55,083 nt of DNA, taken from positions 1-55,083 of the forward strand of contig NZ_FXTO01000022.1 in NCBI RefSeq assembly GCF_900182725.1. Reading direction: 5' to 3'. Source of the stretch: Thalassovita litoralis (GTDB lineage: Bacteria > Pseudomonadota > Alphaproteobacteria > Rhodobacterales > Rhodobacteraceae). A program made the translations under genes and the position numbers. A model generated the notes under the pieces. That model made no database searches, was not told the DNA's origin, and saw only the letters and a program-made list of their open reading frames with translations. Positions 54,949 to 55,083 of this stretch are shown here, in pieces. How positions within the stretch are numbered: position 1 is the first letter of the stretch; each line of letters begins with the position of its first letter.

Positions 54949-55083
54949 AGGCTCAGGACCCATTAATCGGCTTGAGATCGCATTGGTCGCATGCTTCAAA
55001 TCCCCAAACTTTCAGGGGGTATCATGAGCAATCTATTTTGGCTGACCGACGAACAGATGGCGCGGCTGCGACCGTTCTTTCCC
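54949..55083 (+). mobile_element. left end of an IS5-type insertion sequence
   Basis: The stretch from about the CTAG at 54947-54950 to the window end has the layout of an IS left end: GGCTCAGGACCCATTAATCG next to CTAG, a short leader, and a transposase start at 55024. IS5/IS427-group elements insert at CTAG or TA targets, so the boundary near 54949-54951 is inferred. The other end lies outside. Confidence 0.65.
55024..55083 (+). CDS. transposase, N-terminus only (runs off the window)
   Basis: The twenty codons visible read MSNLFWLTDEQMARLRPFFP, typical of the N-terminus of IS5-family DDE transposases. A GGGGG stands 4 bases before the ATG. Nothing can be said about intactness of the rest. 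Confidence 0.85.
   Translation, partial: MSNLFWLTDEQMARLRPFFP

Overview
The window looks like a chromosomal segment of an alphaproteobacterium of the order Rhodobacterales (Roseobacter/Rhodobacter group). The grounds are the high GC with NNG/NNC codon use, the gene order tldD <> coxB-ctaB-small ORF-ctaG-coxC-surf1-thrC-M16 peptidase-rimJ, an irr/fabA pair, and a pobA-pcaDCHG-pcaB protocatechuate cluster. No rRNA, tRNA, CRISPR array, prophage or replication origin was recognised. Most of the window is ordinary core and catabolic chromosome. The only clear mobile element is the left end of an IS5-type insertion sequence at the right edge.

Layout. 0-1.1 kb: two paralogous Flp-type pilin genes (minus strand), each with its own terminator, and two copies of a 95-bp, nearly identical upstream repeat. 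1.3-9.5 kb: a lytic transglycosylase (+), then a minus-strand block scoB, scoA, topA, dprA, a small membrane protein and tldD. 9.5-18.1 kb: a plus-strand block for cytochrome aa3 oxidase subunits II and III with assembly factors (coxB, ctaB, ctaG, coxC, surf1), running by stop/start overlaps into thrC, an M16 peptidase and a RimJ-type acetyltransferase, followed by a secreted metallo-beta-lactamase-fold protein. A perfect FNR-type box lies between tldD and coxB. 18.1-24.3 kb: a D-2-hydroxyacid dehydrogenase, adenine salvage (apt, mtnP), a LysE exporter, a flavin reductase, an acetyltransferase and an EcsC protein. Between apt and lysE lies a compact pair of very small divergent genes (39 and 57 residues) sharing a palindromic promoter region. 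24.4-30.9 kb: an AraC regulator with two acyl-CoA dehydrogenases and an SDR, then GST, DUF1178 and another SDR. 30.9-36.3 kb: ptsP, lysC, a GntR regulator and a DUF3237 protein. 36.3-39.7 kb: molybdate uptake modABC with a short ModE-type regulator and an ArsR-family repressor carrying the two cysteines of persulfide sensors. 39.9-42.4 kb: a zinc alcohol dehydrogenase and an MFS exporter. 42.5-48.4 kb: 4-hydroxybenzoate to beta-ketoadipate catabolism. 48.6-51.1 kb: a coupled three-gene operon (PLP ammonia-lyase, alpha/beta hydrolase, haloacid dehalogenase). 51.2-55.1 kb: FKBP isomerase, a conserved unknown, a quinone-oxidoreductase-like protein, irr, fabA and the IS end.

How parts work together. 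PobA, PcaHG, PcaB, PcaC and PcaD would take 4-hydroxybenzoate to beta-ketoadipate. The next step needs a CoA transferase, and the ScoAB pair 40 kb away is one candidate. MtnP releases adenine from methylthioadenosine and Apt recaptures it. CtaB, CtaG and Surf1 mature the oxidase whose subunits II and III are encoded here; subunit I (ctaD) is not in the window.

A family of short GC-rich intergenic elements with a GGGGGCAAAGCCCCC hairpin recurs at gene 3' ends. I did not find an obviously new multi-gene defence or biosynthetic system. The loci most worth attention are the repeat-linked pilins, the tiny divergent regulator locus, the AraC-linked shared motif, the ArsR repressor beside the molybdate genes, and the intergenic repeat family.
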